Of a stretch of DNA of 61,631 bases, positions 36,206 through 43,851 are shown piece after piece. The notes beneath the pieces are model-generated. The model had not been told where the DNA came from and did not search any database. It was given only the letters and a program-made list of their open reading frames with translations. Each line of letters opens with the position of its first letter. Within the stretch, counting starts at the first letter, position 1. Source of the stretch: Paraglaciecola chathamensis S18K6 (GTDB lineage: Bacteria; Pseudomonadota; Gammaproteobacteria; Enterobacterales; Alteromonadaceae); assembly GCA_000314955.1 (NCBI GenBank), contig BAEM01000046.1:1-61631 (forward strand), written 5' to 3'. Position numbers and translations under genes: made by a program.

Positions 36206-37027
36206 ATGCATCAGCCAGTAGTTACGCGACATTTCACTGATGGTCAATTCGGGCAACTTCATTATCGCATGGCTGGTAAGGTTTCATCCAAACCTAGCAT
36301 AGTGTGTTTGCATATGGTGCCGAAATCTAGCCGTTCATATCAGCATATACTGCCTTTACTTGCACAAGACAGGCTCGTTATTGCTATTGATTACCCAGGT
36401 TATGGGGAGTCAGCAGCTCCTTTTGATGAATCACAAGCCAGCATAGAAACGTATGCTCACGCCGTTTGGCAGGTGTTAAAACACCTTGGCGTCACCTATG
36501 TTGATTTTGTTGGTTATCACACCGGCTGTATGGTCTCTGTTAGGGCTGCACACCTGTATCCACAGTGGGTCAACAAAGTGATCAATATAGCCGCGCCGGT
36601 ATTTTTAGAAAGCGAAGTTCAGACGTTTTGTGATATGTACGCTCCTATTCCTCTTGATGAGCAAGGAACGCGTTTTCGTATTATGTGGGAGCGTGTTATT
36701 CAGCATCGTGGCCCTGGCATGACGTTACAAATGTGCGCTGCTTCAATGGCAGAAAATTTACGCGCAGGCGAAGCCTATGAATGGGGACACATGGCGGCAT
36801 TTCATCATGCAGCGCAATATATAGAAGATATTAAGACTCTGCCGCATCGCTTATTCGTGATGAATTTAAATGATGATATGCGGGTTCAAAGTGAACGAGT
36901 TGATGCTCACTTAAAAAACGGTTTTCGCAAAGATTATTTTCAGTGGTCAACGGGGTTTTTAGATGCCTTTGCTCAAGATGTCGCCACCGAGTGGCTGGCT
37001 TTTTTCGATGATAAAACCCTAAGCTAG
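36206..37027 (+). CDS. Alpha/beta-hydrolase fold protein with His at the nucleophile position
   Basis: This 273-aa protein has the fold markers VCLHMVPKSSRSYQHIL and IAIDYPGYGESAAP. The nucleophile elbow reads G103-Y-H105-T-G107, so His stands where Ser, Asp or Cys is expected. Near the C terminus the position of the catalytic His reads STGFLDAF, without His. It is therefore unlikely to be a standard esterase. Like the protein at 21071 it may have another activity. It lies between the TonB receptor and a lipocalin-like gene, with a GGAG ribosome site. The fold is secure; the function is unknown. Confidence 0.82.
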   Translation: MHQPVVTRHFTDGQFGQLHYRMAGKVSSKPSIVCLHMVPKSSRSYQHILPLLAQDRLVIAIDYPGYGESAAPFDESQASIETYAHAVWQVLKHLGVTYVDFVGYHTGCMVSVRAAHLYPQWVNKVINIAAPVFLESEVQTFCDMYAPIPLDEQGTRFRIMWERVIQHRGPGMTLQMCAASMAENLRAGEAYEWGHMAAFHHAAQYIEDIKTLPHRLFVMNLNDDMRVQSERVDAHLKNGFRKDYFQWSTGFLDAFAQDVATEWLAFFDDKTLS

Positions 37028-37120
37028 CGCCAAGCCAAGCCAAGCCCAAGAAAATCGTCTCTCATCATCATGAAAAAGACATTATGACCCTCAATCAATC
37101 AATCAACGAGCGAGAAAGCA

Positions 37121-37576
37121 ATGACATCCATATTAAAGCAGCTTATGCCTGCGGTGCTAGAACACGCAGGCGTGTGGCAAGGCACCTACCGACACATCGA
37201 CACCAAAGGAAATACCCTTGATTTTCACCACAGCCAAGTCGAATGTGTATTTCCTGACAACGGACCGGTTGTTTATATTCAACGGAATCAATTTAACTGG
37301 GATGATGGTCGTCAGTTCAATGTTGCGTTTGATGGCACGATAAAAAACGACAAAATTTATTGGGATACTGATACCTTTAAGGGCTATGGGTGGGTCGCAA
37401 GCCCAAACATATTCTTACTTGAGCTTGAGCGTAAAGATGAGCCCGGTGCATGGTTCTATGAAAGCATTGTAATGGGGGCGGACAAAAAGCACCGAGCTCG
37501 AACATGGCATTGGTTTAAAGAGGGCGTGTGCTTCAAACGAACCTTGTGTGATGAGCATTTAGTAACCAGTGTTTAG
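37121..37576 (+). CDS. Lipocalin/calycin-like small protein, unknown function
   Basis: This 151-aa cytoplasmic protein is rich in beta-strands and aromatic residues: GVWQGTYRHIDTKGN, VVYIQRNQFNWDDGRQ, KIYWDTDTFKGYGW, and RARTWHWFKEGVCFKRTLCDE. The G-x-W start and alternating strands suggest a calycin-type barrel that binds a hydrophobic ligand or acts as an isomerase. I cannot assign a family firmly. It is 93 bp after the alpha/beta-hydrolase-like gene on the same strand, and probably belongs to the same pathway. Another calycin-like gene (DUF6314) lies by the second TonB receptor. Confidence 0.6.
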   Translation: MTSILKQLMPAVLEHAGVWQGTYRHIDTKGNTLDFHHSQVECVFPDNGPVVYIQRNQFNWDDGRQFNVAFDGTIKNDKIYWDTDTFKGYGWVASPNIFLLELERKDEPGAWFYESIVMGADKKHRARTWHWFKEGVCFKRTLCDEHLVTSV

Positions 37577-37699
37577 CCAAGGTAACGCGGTTCCCGCTGG
37601 TAAATTGCCAACAGTGACTCGTCAGCCGTTCATACCTGCACCTAGCTAATATTATTTCTTCCGCGTTAGTCAAAGTGAGCATGAGGCCAACTTGGCAGA

Positions 37700-38596
37700 T
37701 CATGCTGTTGGGCGTTCGACTAACTCAATCAATTCACCGGCTGGCCCTTTGGCCAATATTGCTTTGGCAGTGGGGTAGTAAGCATTGTGTATTTCACATA
37801 CCGGCAAGGCTAGCTGCTTAGCGGCAAATGCTAAGTCATCAACCATACAGGTTACCATTGCGATCCCTGATGGCAGTGATCCTGAATTGGTTACCGCAGA
37901 TTGTGCTTGGGGGACCTGGTCAATTTCAAACAGGCATTGCCCGCCAAGCTGTATTGTTGCCACCGGATATTGATGCTCAATGTCGTGGCCCCAAGCATTG
38001 TTCAATACGGTCACTTTGGTATTAAATTTAAGCCCTGTTACCTGATTAAGCGACTCATAAAATGCCAAGCTTGCATCGCGGTTGGGCGTGCACAACACAG
38101 GTATAAACAAGCTGCCAGTGCGCGCTGTCGTCATAGGAAGCTCAAAGGGGGGAACGGGTTTATCAATTTGTGTTATGTAGCTGACTTCGTCGCATGGGCC
38201 AATAACTTGCATTGCTTTTATTGCGTCACTTATTTGTAGATAAGCCGGCTCGCCGATGACTTTGAATACTGTGGTGTCGATTTCTTTGCGGATAACATCA
38301 ACGTTCGCCACATTGACTTCAAGCGCCATCCAGCCGTGGGTTTTCAGCGGCTTAGTGGGTTGGCATTGTTTGTCTTCTACTATGCGCAGCCAAGCATGCC
38401 CATTGGCTGCGGCAAGCACATGTACAGGGCTATTTAATAGCCTTGGTGTATTCCACAGCTCGCACATTTGCTGACTAACGACCTCTTCGCGGACCAACGT
38501 ATACCCCATACCAGATTGGTAACAGTGACTAGCAAATTTTAAATGGGGCGCCAACAACGTCGCGCCAACGACTGGGCCTAAAAGGGGATCGCTCAT
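37700..38596 (-). CDS. VOC-superfamily (glyoxalase-like) protein
   Basis: The protein has 298 residues from the ATG at 38596 (MSDPLLGPVVG), preferred over an upstream in-frame ATG because it follows GAGAG and begins at the first domain. Two tandem VOC modules are visible: residues about 5-130, and about 160-295 with SLFIPVLCTPNRDASLAFYE and AKGPAGELIELVE. VOC proteins use a metal for dioxygenase, isomerase or lyase reactions; the His and Glu ligands cannot be fixed by eye. The gene is divergent from the enoyl-CoA hydratase-like gene, with a 125-bp gap for promoters. Confidence 0.8.
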   Translation of the reverse strand: MSDPLLGPVVGATLLAPHLKFASHCYQSGMGYTLVREEVVSQQMCELWNTPRLLNSPVHVLAAANGHAWLRIVEDKQCQPTKPLKTHGWMALEVNVANVDVIRKEIDTTVFKVIGEPAYLQISDAIKAMQVIGPCDEVSYITQIDKPVPPFELPMTTARTGSLFIPVLCTPNRDASLAFYESLNQVTGLKFNTKVTVLNNAWGHDIEHQYPVATIQLGGQCLFEIDQVPQAQSAVTNSGSLPSGIAMVTCMVDDLAFAAKQLALPVCEIHNAYYPTAKAILAKGPAGELIELVERPTA

Positions 38597-38721
38597 ATCT
38601 TGCTCTCGTGTGGGATAATTGCTAAATCGCAATTTATTATTGTGTTGAATAGCAGATAATTTGACGTAACCTAACTCGCAACGCAACCTTGGACTAAACC
38701 AGTACCGGAGCTTATTGATTT

Positions 38722-39507
38722 ATGTCAACAGTCACCTTGAATACAAAGGGAAAAGTCGCTTATTTAAGCCTCAACAGAGCGGAAAAATACAACGCGTTAA
38801 CTCAGGCTATGTGGCAGGCCATTGCGGATGTTTGTGATACGTTAGCGCAAGAGCGTTCGATTCGGGTTTTAGTGTTAAAGGCCGAGGGACAAAAAGCATT
38901 TTGCGCCGGTGCAGACATTCAAGAACTGCATGATATGTTAGCCAACCCAGACGCGTTTTCTGCCAGTAATCAGATCGTTCAAGAAGCCCAACAGAAATTA
39001 GCAGCATTACCCTTTGCCACTATTGCCCAGATCAATGGTGTATGCGTTGGTGGAGGAATGGGATTGGCCATGTGTTGTGATTTTCGTATAGCGGTTGAAG
39101 AAGCAAGCTTTGCTATTACACCCGCTAAGCTTGGGCTGTTGTACAGTTTGGCAGATACTCAACGCTTGGTGAATTTAGTCGGTTTACCAAGGGCAAAAGA
39201 GCTGCTTTATTTGGGCAAGAAAATTGATACCCACACTGCATTCGATTGGGGTTTGCTGAGTCAAGTGGTTGAGCGCGCACACCTCAGTGAAGCAACAGAT
39301 GCATTGGTCAAACAAATACTGGGCGTGAGCGGCTATTCCGTTAGCGGAACGAAACGCGCGCTGGCATATTTATGTGATATGCCAAACAACGAAGCGTTTG
39401 ATAACAAAGCAGCATTGCAACAGTTGTTCGATGATGCGTTTCACACTGAAGATTTCATAGAAGGGGCGGCAGCGTTCACGCAAAAGCGCCCAGCGAGGTT
39501 TAATTAA
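38722..39507 (+). CDS. Enoyl-CoA hydratase/isomerase family protein
   Basis: This 261-aa protein has the crotonase fold: the oxyanion-hole segments FCAGADIQEL and INGVCVGGGMGLAMCCDFRIA, then FAITPAKLGLLYSLADTQRL. The two Glu residues used by classical enoyl-CoA hydratases are not in their usual places: Gly replaces one in GGGMGLA, and TPAKLG replaces PE-x-x-LG. A different crotonase reaction is therefore possible. It overlaps the thioesterase gene by one base, so the pair is co-translated. Context suggests CoA-thioester processing followed by release of the acid. Confidence 0.88.
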   Translation: MSTVTLNTKGKVAYLSLNRAEKYNALTQAMWQAIADVCDTLAQERSIRVLVLKAEGQKAFCAGADIQELHDMLANPDAFSASNQIVQEAQQKLAALPFATIAQINGVCVGGGMGLAMCCDFRIAVEEASFAITPAKLGLLYSLADTQRLVNLVGLPRAKELLYLGKKIDTHTAFDWGLLSQVVERAHLSEATDALVKQILGVSGYSVSGTKRALAYLCDMPNNEAFDNKAALQQLFDDAFHTEDFIEGAAAFTQKRPARFN

Positions 39508-39923
39508 TGACAGATATACGCTTCGATGAAAGCTTTAGCCAGTGCACCCAGCAAGATGGCTTTTCTGCGCATATGGGACCTTTTTATGAAAAGAATATAA
39601 ACGGGGTGATGCACCGAGCACTAAAAATACAAGCTCATCATCTTAATCCCGAAGGGGTAGTGCATGGTGGCGTAACATTGGCATTAGCAGATTACGCGAT
39701 ATACCGTGGTATTGGTGATGAGATCGGACATGACATTCGCTTCGCTACGATTTCGCTAAACAGCAATTTAATCGCTGCGGGTAAAGAGGGTGATGTGCTA
39801 TTTGCAGTGGGCCATGTTGTGCGCAAAACCCGTAGTGTCATTTTTGCTGAAGGGCGAATATTTACCAATAGAAACATTATATTACAAGCCACTGGCGTGT
39901 GGAAAATCATCGGGGCGAATTGA
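39507..39923 (+). CDS. PaaI-type hotdog thioesterase
   Basis: This 138-aa protein has the hotdog-fold signature NPEGVVHGGVTLALADYA, containing the HGG loop and the catalytic-type Asp. It would hydrolyse an aryl- or acyl-CoA formed in this pathway, often as a safeguard against trapped CoA. The start overlaps the crotonase stop (TAATGA) and follows GAGG. The DUF1838 gene starts shortly after its stop. Confidence 0.88.
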   Translation: MTDIRFDESFSQCTQQDGFSAHMGPFYEKNINGVMHRALKIQAHHLNPEGVVHGGVTLALADYAIYRGIGDEIGHDIRFATISLNSNLIAAGKEGDVLFAVGHVVRKTRSVIFAEGRIFTNRNIILQATGVWKIIGAN

Positions 39924-39991
39924 TAATTCTCAATGCGCTTAGCTCGGGTTCGACTAGTCTAGATTTGGTCAAAAATAAGAGAATGGAACAC

Positions 39992-40903
39992 ATGAAAAAG
40001 CTCAAACTGGCATCACTAATTCTACTAGCAGGTGCATCGTTTAACAGTGCATTTGCTGCAACTAAACTCGATCTCAATACCCCGGAAGGCGCCAATATGG
40101 CGATGCGTAAGATTCAATGCTCTACCATTGATGACAAGCCGGTTTTTTACTGGTGGAAAGGCAAAGTGTTCTCCCGTCGCCAAGGTGAAGTCGACAAGCA
40201 TATTTTTAACGTTGAAGGTATGAACGTGCGCACTTGTGGCACCGTTGATGGCGGTAAAAAAGGCAAAGCTTACCGCTTGGTTACGCGCGAAATTTTACTC
40301 TACACCGACAAGAAAACCGGTCAACCACTGGATACATGGGAAAACCCATGGACCAACGAAGTGGTTGATGTGCACCATGTGTTGAATGACCCCGTTAATC
40401 AGCCTCCTAGCTTTCCTCGTAACGAAGATGGCACTGCGTCACCCTGGAAACAAAAATTCGGTGGTGACATAAAAGGAGACTACTGGTGGATGACCTTCCC
40501 AGTGCCGCTTTTTTATCACAACGACTTAGGGGGCGATTACCAGAAGCAAGTAGGCGGTGTGTATCATGCCTCTGAGCTATTTAATTTTTCAGGCGACTTG
40601 GAAAGCTTAACCAGCAGCGAAAAAGACACCGCCGATGTACATGTAGGTTGGGTGCGTATTTCAGACTGGCTCCCCTTTATGATGATGAGTGGGCGTGAAG
40701 GCTCTATTTATATTCACACAGCAGGCCGCAAAGTAGACAGTTTTGACGATATGGGTGACGTAATGAAAACCTTTATCAACGAACATGCGCCAAAATACAA
40801 AACACCGCCGCCAACGGATGACGAGCGTCCGAATGAAACAAGTTGGACGGGCTACAAAAAGGTCGTGAAAGGCGAGAAGTTTAAGCGCCAGCGAGCACAA
40901 TAA
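39992..40903 (+). CDS. DUF1838 family secreted protein
   Basis: The protein has 303 residues from the ATG at 39992, which begins a clear signal peptide (KKLKLASLILLAGASFNSAFA); in-frame starts at 39899 and 39983 would put extra residues before it. The DUF1838 pattern is visible: LDLNTPEGANMAMRKIQC, DDKPVFYWWKGKVFSR, GMNVRTCGT, and the WENPWTN-x3-VDVHHVLNDPVNQP core. The family is found beside TonB receptors and catabolic genes in marine and soil proteobacteria, with no proven function. Periplasmic location fits a role close to uptake. A terminator follows. Confidence 0.8.
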   Translation: MKKLKLASLILLAGASFNSAFAATKLDLNTPEGANMAMRKIQCSTIDDKPVFYWWKGKVFSRRQGEVDKHIFNVEGMNVRTCGTVDGGKKGKAYRLVTREILLYTDKKTGQPLDTWENPWTNEVVDVHHVLNDPVNQPPSFPRNEDGTASPWKQKFGGDIKGDYWWMTFPVPLFYHNDLGGDYQKQVGGVYHASELFNFSGDLESLTSSEKDTADVHVGWVRISDWLPFMMMSGREGSIYIHTAGRKVDSFDDMGDVMKTFINEHAPKYKTPPPTDDERPNETSWTGYKKVVKGEKFKRQRAQ

Positions 40904-40938
40904 TAAGCTGCGATATAAAAAGTAGTCGCGAAGTTTAG

Positions 40939-40968
40939 AAAGGTTAGTCTCAGGGCTAACCTTTTTTT
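40939..40968 (+). terminator. Terminator after DUF1838 gene
   Basis: AAAGGTTAG (40939-40947) pairs with CTAACCTTT (40956-40964) around an 8-base loop and is followed by a T run. Confidence 0.92.
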
Positions 40969-41062
40969 GATTAATGCTCACCTTGGGCAGCAGCGCGTTT
41001 TAGCTTAGCTCCAGATTATCAGGCATCAGCTAACTCAATGTTTATGCGGGCAGGGGGCGCTA

Positions 41063-41288
41063 AATTTAACAGGAGGATAATTTAACAGGACACCCAAGTT
41101 AATAAATTTAACAGGACACCCAAGTTAACGGCTAAGAATTTAACAGGACATCCAAGTTAAATGCTAAGTATTCGTGGTGCTCACTTATGCGCAGAATTTA
41201 ACAGGACATCCAAGTTAAATGCTAAGTATTCGTGGTGCTCACTTATGCGCTGCGCTTATTAAGAAATTTAACAGGACACCCAAGTTAA
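41063..41288. repeat. Five copies of a 24-bp repeat with inverted ends
   Basis: Full copies of AATTTAACAGGACAYCCAAG + TTAA start at 41079, 41105, 41137, 41195 and 41265, with a truncated copy at 41063. Each has complementary ends (TTTAAC or TTAAC against GTTAA). The last three are followed by a shared tail (TGCTAAGYATTCG + RGGTGCTCACTTATGCGC), so the larger unit is about 58-70 bp. Spacing is irregular. Confidence 0.85.
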
Positions 41289-41328
41289 TTGCTAAGCATT
41301 CGAGGTGCTCACTTATGCGCTGCGCTTA

Positions 41329-41707
41329 TCGTCATCTCGGTAACTGCTCCTGCGTTACTCTACCTTCCGCCATCCATGGCGGTCGCATGACGAATATGAC
41401 TCTCGTCCCTACGAGCCAGTAACTTCTTATCAACAGCCAAAAGAAGTCACCAAGACAAAATGGTCGGGAACCATTTTGAACATCCAAAGGATGACCCGAA
41501 GGGCAAAGTACAGGATGTACTTTGTAAAGGCCGCCCTCCAGCAAGTCACTTATCTTGGCAACTGGCACGCCAGCCCGGTACTCCCTGCGTTGCTCTACCT
41601 TCCAACATCCATGTTGGTCGCCTGTGCTTCTCGACTAACACTGGTAGTGAAAACGCGTTCCCGACGCGGCTTTCACTTGAATGACATCCATGTCATTAAC
41701 CCAGTGT
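41329..41707. other. Field of small covarying hairpins with TCC loops (possible structured RNA or REP-like element)
   Basis: No gene is seen. Perfect hairpins lie at 41340-41358, 41367-41382, 41402-41415, 41422-41447, 41457-41477, 41481-41493, 41504-41524, 41562-41573, 41602-41617, 41647-41676 and 41680-41697. Most have a TCC or TCCC loop on one strand. Outer helices enclose pairs of hairpins: TCGTCAT/ATGACGA at 41329/41387, and ACACTGG/CCAGTGT at 41638/41701. Bases 41347-41389 and 41581-41623 are copies of one unit in which the hairpin arms changed together (CCGCCAT/ATGGCGG against CCAACAT/ATGTTGG). Confidence 0.7.
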
Positions 41708-41933
41708 GAGTCTTCAATGCTCGGGGTGACTTGAGTCGGTGAACAAAGCAAAGCATGCGCTTCGCTTACTTATGAGCACAGAAAAATACTCGTTGCCTTC
41801 GACTATTCCGGATAACAGCAAGATCTTGGAAGTTTTCCGTGTTTCCAAAAGGAAAAAGCATAAAGACGGAAAAAATTTAACCTGTACAACAAGTTACTGT
41901 GTATGCTAAAAACGACATATAGGGAAAGGCGGA

Positions 41934-41961
41934 AAAATGCCGTGTTTAAATACGGCATTTT
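41934..41961. other. Strong hairpin upstream of the first cassette
   Basis: AAAATGCCGT (41934-41943) and ACGGCATTTT (41952-41961) are perfectly complementary around GTTTAAAT. It lies 17 bp before the GTTATGC box that opens the first cassette. It could be a terminator of flanking transcription or the remains of a recombination site. Confidence 0.6.
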
Positions 41962-41998
41962 GCAAGATATTAATATTGTTATGCATTTTAAAGTATCA

Positions 41999-42322
41999 AT
42001 GAAGGACAACATTTTATATTTAATTCGTAAATACAGTACTTTTTCAACGTTAGTGCTGTCCACAATTATTGTGGCTAATGTGTATTCGGCGTATGTGACT
42101 TTCACTTCAGATAGATCAATATTTGATGTTGCCGAAAAAGCATTAGTGGGCGTTTTTATTGTCGTGTGTGCGTCATTAGTTTCATTGTTGCCATATGATT
42201 TGTATAAAGTTAATAAAGACAAGAAAATGTGCCGCTCTTTAAACTTGGATTACAGGTCATTTGCTGTTAAAACTGAAGAGCAAAAAGATGAGATTAGAGA
42301 GAAGTTTTCGAAACATGCATAA
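41999..42322 (+). CDS. Cassette 1: small two-helix membrane protein
   Basis: The 107-residue protein starts at the ATG at 41999 (MKDNILYLIRKY). Upstream in-frame ATGs at 41903 and 41981 lie before or within the GTTATGC box at 41978, so they would be outside the cassette proper. Two hydrophobic segments (about 15-35 and 48-68) are joined by a short loop, and a basic/acidic tail of about 35 residues follows (VNKDKKMCRSL, TEEQKDEIREKF). The stop codon lies within the R'' box of its attC. I do not recognise a family. Two-helix cassette proteins of this kind may act at the membrane as toxins or defence effectors; that is only a guess. Confidence 0.65.
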   Translation: MKDNILYLIRKYSTFSTLVLSTIIVANVYSAYVTFTSDRSIFDVAEKALVGVFIVVCASLVSLLPYDLYKVNKDKKMCRSLNLDYRSFAVKTEEQKDEIREKFSKHA

Positions 42323-42400
42323 CAAGTTAAGTCAGCGGAAAACTACTCGTTGGGCTACGCCCAAAAACACTCGTATTTTTCGCTGCTTAAGGCGTTATGC
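42317..42400 (+). repeat. attC site of cassette 1
   Basis: R'' GCATAAC (42317-42323) and R' GTTATGC (42394-42400) are complementary. L'' TTAAG-T-CAGCG pairs with L' CGCTG-CTTAA, leaving an extrahelical T as in functional attC sites. The central part folds further (TGGGC-TAC-GCCCA). Length is 84 bp. Confidence 0.88.
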
Positions 42401-42416
42401 ATCTTAAGGAGTGAGA

Positions 42417-43130
42417 GTGGCCACCATATTTGCTTTTGTTAAACTATTCGAAAACAAAGCCCATGCCGAAGATTTTGTGAATGGGAAGCTGTTCATGAAT
42501 ACGATTCGTTCTTTTAAAGAATATAAAGATGAGTCAGGTGAACTACGTGGAGATGAGTACGAAGGAATAGTTGCCCTTTATCAGCCTAGCAAGTTAGGTG
42601 AAATTAAACTTGGCGAGCATACAATTCCAGCATCAGATTTAGCTGCACCAATCGTAATGCATGGCAATCACTTGCTTGATCATAATGTGTTCTGTATTTA
42701 CTCACTAAACAGTCGAGGTCACGATTCGGTTTCAGCTGAAACAATAACGGATTTCAAACGAACCTTAGAATTACATGATTCATGTTTTGGTTTGGGTAAA
42801 TATTGTGTAGCGATTGTAAATGCTACAGAATTTATTAATCGCTGCTCCGCAGCGATTGAGAAGGAAAACCTAAATGGTTCTCTTGGGTTGGTTGATTACT
42901 TCAATGAGCATGAATTTCATGGAAATATGCCTGAAGATAAGCTGGGCTACCAAAAGCGTAGCTTCTTTTCACACCAGCGCGAATATCGTGTGAAAATTGA
43001 TGCCAACAAACCAGAGCCCAGCCCCTATATACTGGAGGTTGGTGACTTAAGTGATATTGCCATCATTACAACACCAGCAGAATTCAATGCACAATTAGAG
43101 CTGAAGTTACCGGATGGTAGCCATGCATAA
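42417..43130 (+). CDS. Cassette 2: hypothetical protein (distantly DUF2971-like)
   Basis: The 237-residue protein starts at the GTG at 42417, which is 7 bases after AAGGA; a GTG at 42411 is in frame but too close to that site. The N terminus (FAFVKLFENKAHAEDFVNGKLFMNTIRSF, then GELRGDEYEGI) and the late segment KRSFFSHQREYRVKID recall a class of proteins with a small-ligand or nucleic-acid-related role (DUF2971-like logic: a short residue block, then F-x-x-Q-x-EYR-V). The similarity is weak. It is soluble, with no helices that cross membranes. The stop is inside its attC. Confidence 0.55.
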   Translation: MATIFAFVKLFENKAHAEDFVNGKLFMNTIRSFKEYKDESGELRGDEYEGIVALYQPSKLGEIKLGEHTIPASDLAAPIVMHGNHLLDHNVFCIYSLNSRGHDSVSAETITDFKRTLELHDSCFGLGKYCVAIVNATEFINRCSAAIEKENLNGSLGLVDYFNEHEFHGNMPEDKLGYQKRSFFSHQREYRVKIDANKPEPSPYILEVGDLSDIAIITTPAEFNAQLELKLPDGSHA

Positions 43131-43202
43131 CAAAGCCAGCCAGAGGGAACAAAAAACCGCCGCTTCGCTCTGGTTTTTCGTCCCCTGCTGGCGGCGTTAT
43201 GT
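43125..43202 (+). repeat. attC site of cassette 2
   Basis: R'' GCATAAC is at 43125-43131 and the R' position GTTATGT at 43196-43202 (its last bases belong to cassette 3). GCCAGC pairs with GCTGGC, with an extrahelical C after the first arm. The loop contains the pair ACCGCC/GGCGG. Length is 78 bp. Confidence 0.86.
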
Positions 43203-43227
43203 TTCAAGGAGGAATCGATAAACTCTT

Positions 43228-43734
43228 ATGTTGTATATCCTTGGCGGTCTGCCCGCAACAGGCAAAACTGAACTTTCAAAGTATTTATCTTCCTCATCGG
43301 GTGCAGTCCATATTCGCATCGATACTATCGAACAAGAATTAAAGAACTGTGGATTTAACAAGCTATATGACGAGGGTTATAAGGTTGCTTTTGCTCTTGC
43401 ACTAGAGAATCTAAAAAACGGGCTTTCTGTAGTAGCAGACTCAACTAATCCAGTTTTAGAGTCTCGTGAAGCGTGGATAAGCGTTGCAAATAAAGCCTCG
43501 TCGCCCTTCACAGAAATCGAAGTCATCTGCTCTAATGCACATGAACACAAAGAGCGTGTTGAAAAAAGGCAAACGGATATCCCAAACCTTTTACTTCCGT
43601 CATGGGAAAGTGTAACTTCAAGGGATTATCACTCGTGGAAAACAGCACGTATTGTCATTGATACTGCGGGCAAAACTCCGGAGCAAAGTAAAAAAGAGTT
43701 GAGTGAGTTACTCCGTAGAAACAATGAAACATAA
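43228..43734 (+). CDS. Cassette 3: P-loop kinase (AAA_33/zeta-toxin-like)
   Basis: This 168-aa protein has a Walker A motif GGLPATGKTE at residues 6-15, an RID segment (HIRIDTIEQEL) as in P-loop kinases that phosphorylate small molecules, and a lid-like region rich in Arg and Glu (HKERVEKRQTDIPNLLLPSWESV). It belongs to the AAA_33 group, which includes zeta-like toxins and antibiotic phosphotransferases such as chloramphenicol phosphotransferase. A resistance, toxin or nucleotide-modifying role is possible. No antitoxin gene is adjacent. The stop lies inside the next attC. Confidence 0.8.
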   Translation: MLYILGGLPATGKTELSKYLSSSSGAVHIRIDTIEQELKNCGFNKLYDEGYKVAFALALENLKNGLSVVADSTNPVLESREAWISVANKASSPFTEIEVICSNAHEHKERVEKRQTDIPNLLLPSWESVTSRDYHSWKTARIVIDTAGKTPEQSKKELSELLRRNNET

Positions 43735-43836
43735 CAACTCAATCAACTCGCTCACTTCGTTCGCTGGGACGCCTATACGCGGGGCGGCTTCGCCATTATG
43801 CCCCACGTGCCTGCGCCCGTTATTGAAAAGTTATGT
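43729..43836 (+). repeat. attC site of cassette 3
   Basis: R'' ACATAAC (43729-43735) and R' GTTATGT (43830-43836) are complementary. TCAAT-C-AAC pairs with GTTATTGA, leaving an extrahelical C. The 108-bp site has a long central loop with the hairpin GGCGGCTTCGCC. Confidence 0.86.
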
Positions 43837-43851
43837 TTCACGAGGAAGTCG

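Noticed and set aside
41063-41288. Possible CRISPR array
   Set aside because: Five 24-bp repeats are present, but the intervals are irregular (26, 32, 58, 70 bp), the later intervals are themselves repeated, and there is no cas gene in the window.
41803-42222. Minus-strand frame opposite cassette 1
   Set aside because: The plus-strand frame fits the cassette boundaries exactly, so the antisense frame is most likely a shadow.
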